Shown in pieces: positions 42,546-43,186 of a stretch of 43,186 bases of DNA. The stretch comes from Rhodospira trueperi (GTDB taxonomy: Bacteria; Pseudomonadota; Alphaproteobacteria; Rhodospirillales; Rhodospirillaceae). The stretch's first letter is position 1, and every line of letters begins with the position of its first letter. Location of the stretch: NCBI RefSeq assembly GCF_900101965.1, contig NZ_FNAP01000010.1, positions 1 through 43,186 on the forward strand. The letters are read 5' to 3'. A model generated the notes under the pieces. The model had not been told where the DNA came from and did no database searches. It saw only the letters and a program-made list of their open reading frames with translations. A program made the position numbers and the translations under genes.

Positions 42546-43032
42546 GCTCGCACCCTTCACACTATCCACAAACCATCCGGTTTTCGCCGTCAGGCACCTG
42601 CTTTTCCGACCCTTCACGGGCCATCGGTCGTTGTGAAGAGTGCGGGGCATCGCCGGACGGCACAAGCGGATTCCCACCGAAAGGATGACGCGACCGCCGT
42701 CTCGGCACCGCGCCGGACAGGCCGTGACCCGGTCGGCTTTCCACCGCGCGCACCGGGCCTTCGATGAAGTCATGATGCCGCTCGAACCGGGCACACCCTG
42801 TCGCTGAAGAAAATTCTGCCCCGCCACTACTTGCGAGACGGCCCAGCGGTCAAGCCCAACGTCTTGACGTTTTGATCGACCGCTTCACTTGCGAAACTGC
42901 GTCCGGATCGACCATAATTCTCGCAGGGATTTTCAGCAGGTCGTGCTTTCTTCAATGGGAGAGAGCCGTCGTGCCGTCATAACCCAGTGACATCAATCCA
43001 TTTTTTCTCGGCGAGGCGTAGGGGGACGTGGC
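42546..43032. other. divergent intergenic region with paired octamer
   Basis: No gene seen. ACTTGCGA occurs twice, at 42829-42836 and 42887-42894. The second overlaps the -35 of a possible promoter (TTGCGA, 18 bases, CATAAT at 42913-42918) pointing to the gene at 43033. The octamers may be operators of the neighbouring regulator. Confidence 0.45.
42889..42918 (+). promoter_or_regulatory. possible promoter of the exported-protein gene
   Basis: TTGCGA (42889-42894) and CATAAT (42913-42918) are separated by 18 bases and lie about 115 bases before the GTG at 43033. One copy of the repeated ACTTGCGA covers the -35. Confidence 0.4.
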
Positions 43033-43186
43033 GTGGATGAGATTGGTTCGAGGCCCTTTTCCGGACAGGCGGCGCGTGGAGGTGTCGCGACCCGCCCCAC
43101 CGTTCGGTGGACAACAATCGTCCGGGCGGCCCTGTTGTGCGGAACGGCCCTCGCCCCCTGGCCCGCCATGGCCGCCGATTACGACA
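43033..43186 (+). CDS. exported protein, N-terminal part only (cut by window end)
   Basis: The visible 51 codons give a 27-residue hydrophilic start, then a signal peptide: Arg, hydrophobic TTIVRAALLCGTALAPWP, and AMA-AD as a good signal-peptidase I site, so mature protein begins ADYD. AGGGGGAC precedes the GTG at 43033 by about 7 bases. Divergent from the acyl-CoA-responsive regulator, so it may be its target. The family cannot be told from so little sequence. Confidence 0.65.
   Translation, partial: MDEIGSRPFSGQAARGGVATRPTVRWTTIVRAALLCGTALAPWPAMAADYD

Overview
The window is GC-rich (clearly above 60 % by eye) and looks like chromosomal DNA of an alphaproteobacterium, most likely in or near the Rhodospirillales. 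This rests on gene families (NDP-forming acyl-CoA synthetase/GNAT fusion, RamB/ScfR-like regulator, SDR-folB-uvrC order, DUF1538 plus P-II-like pair, CxxCH chemoreceptor); no rRNA or complete tRNA is present to confirm it. A class III ribonucleotide reductase points to a facultatively anaerobic life style.

Layout. (1) 1-2.5 kb is a mobile-element scar: the right end of an IS3-family element has cut a tyrosine-integrase gene after about 21 codons. Two short copies of a tRNA-Ser-like 3' end lie near 0.77 and 2.17 kb, the second followed by a tRNA-style terminator, with a higBA toxin-antitoxin pair between them and a decayed BRO-type antirepressor just beyond. (2) 2.5-12.8 kb holds two very large genes on the minus strand, a SWIM-SNF2 helicase and a 2006-residue DUF4011/SF1 helicase/Vsr-like nuclease/DUF3320 protein, with a small unknown gene divergent from the second; this is a candidate defence island. 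(3) 12.8-15.2 kb is repeat-rich, with a small DUF2892 membrane protein, two coupled orphan ORFs and an internally deleted IS66 relic. (4) 15.3-19.3 kb carries a GINT1-like sugar/glycosyltransferase-type protein and an AT-richer B12-binding radical SAM gene, probably acquired. (5) 19.4-29.9 kb is ordinary chromosome: acyl-CoA synthetase/acetyltransferase, SLAC1-type channel, NUDIX hydrolase, pgpA-pncC-rRNA methyltransferase operon, a STAS protein and a haem-motif chemoreceptor with a PilZ-like tail. (6) 30.3-33.7 kb is a tight five-gene operon: two DUF1538 membrane proteins, a P-II-like protein, a tandem-CBS protein and a Ca2+/Na+ exchanger. I consider it the best candidate for an undescribed system. 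(7) 33.7-37.5 kb is an SDR (pteridine-reductase-like), folB and uvrC. (8) 37.8-41.1 kb is nrdD-nrdD(glycyl-radical piece)-nrdG behind a cobalamin riboswitch and two NrdR-box-like operators. (9) 41.1-43.2 kb is a RamB/ScfR-like regulator and the start of a divergent exported protein.

How the parts fit. In the nrd operon, lack of B12 (riboswitch) and low dNTP/ATP ratio (NrdR) would both raise production of the oxygen-sensitive, B12-independent reductase. The DUF1538 operon has the shape of a membrane transporter pair sensing nucleotides through P-II and CBS partners and coupled to cation exchange. The helicase pair sits next to integrase, attachment-site and toxin-antitoxin remnants, the usual setting of defence genes.
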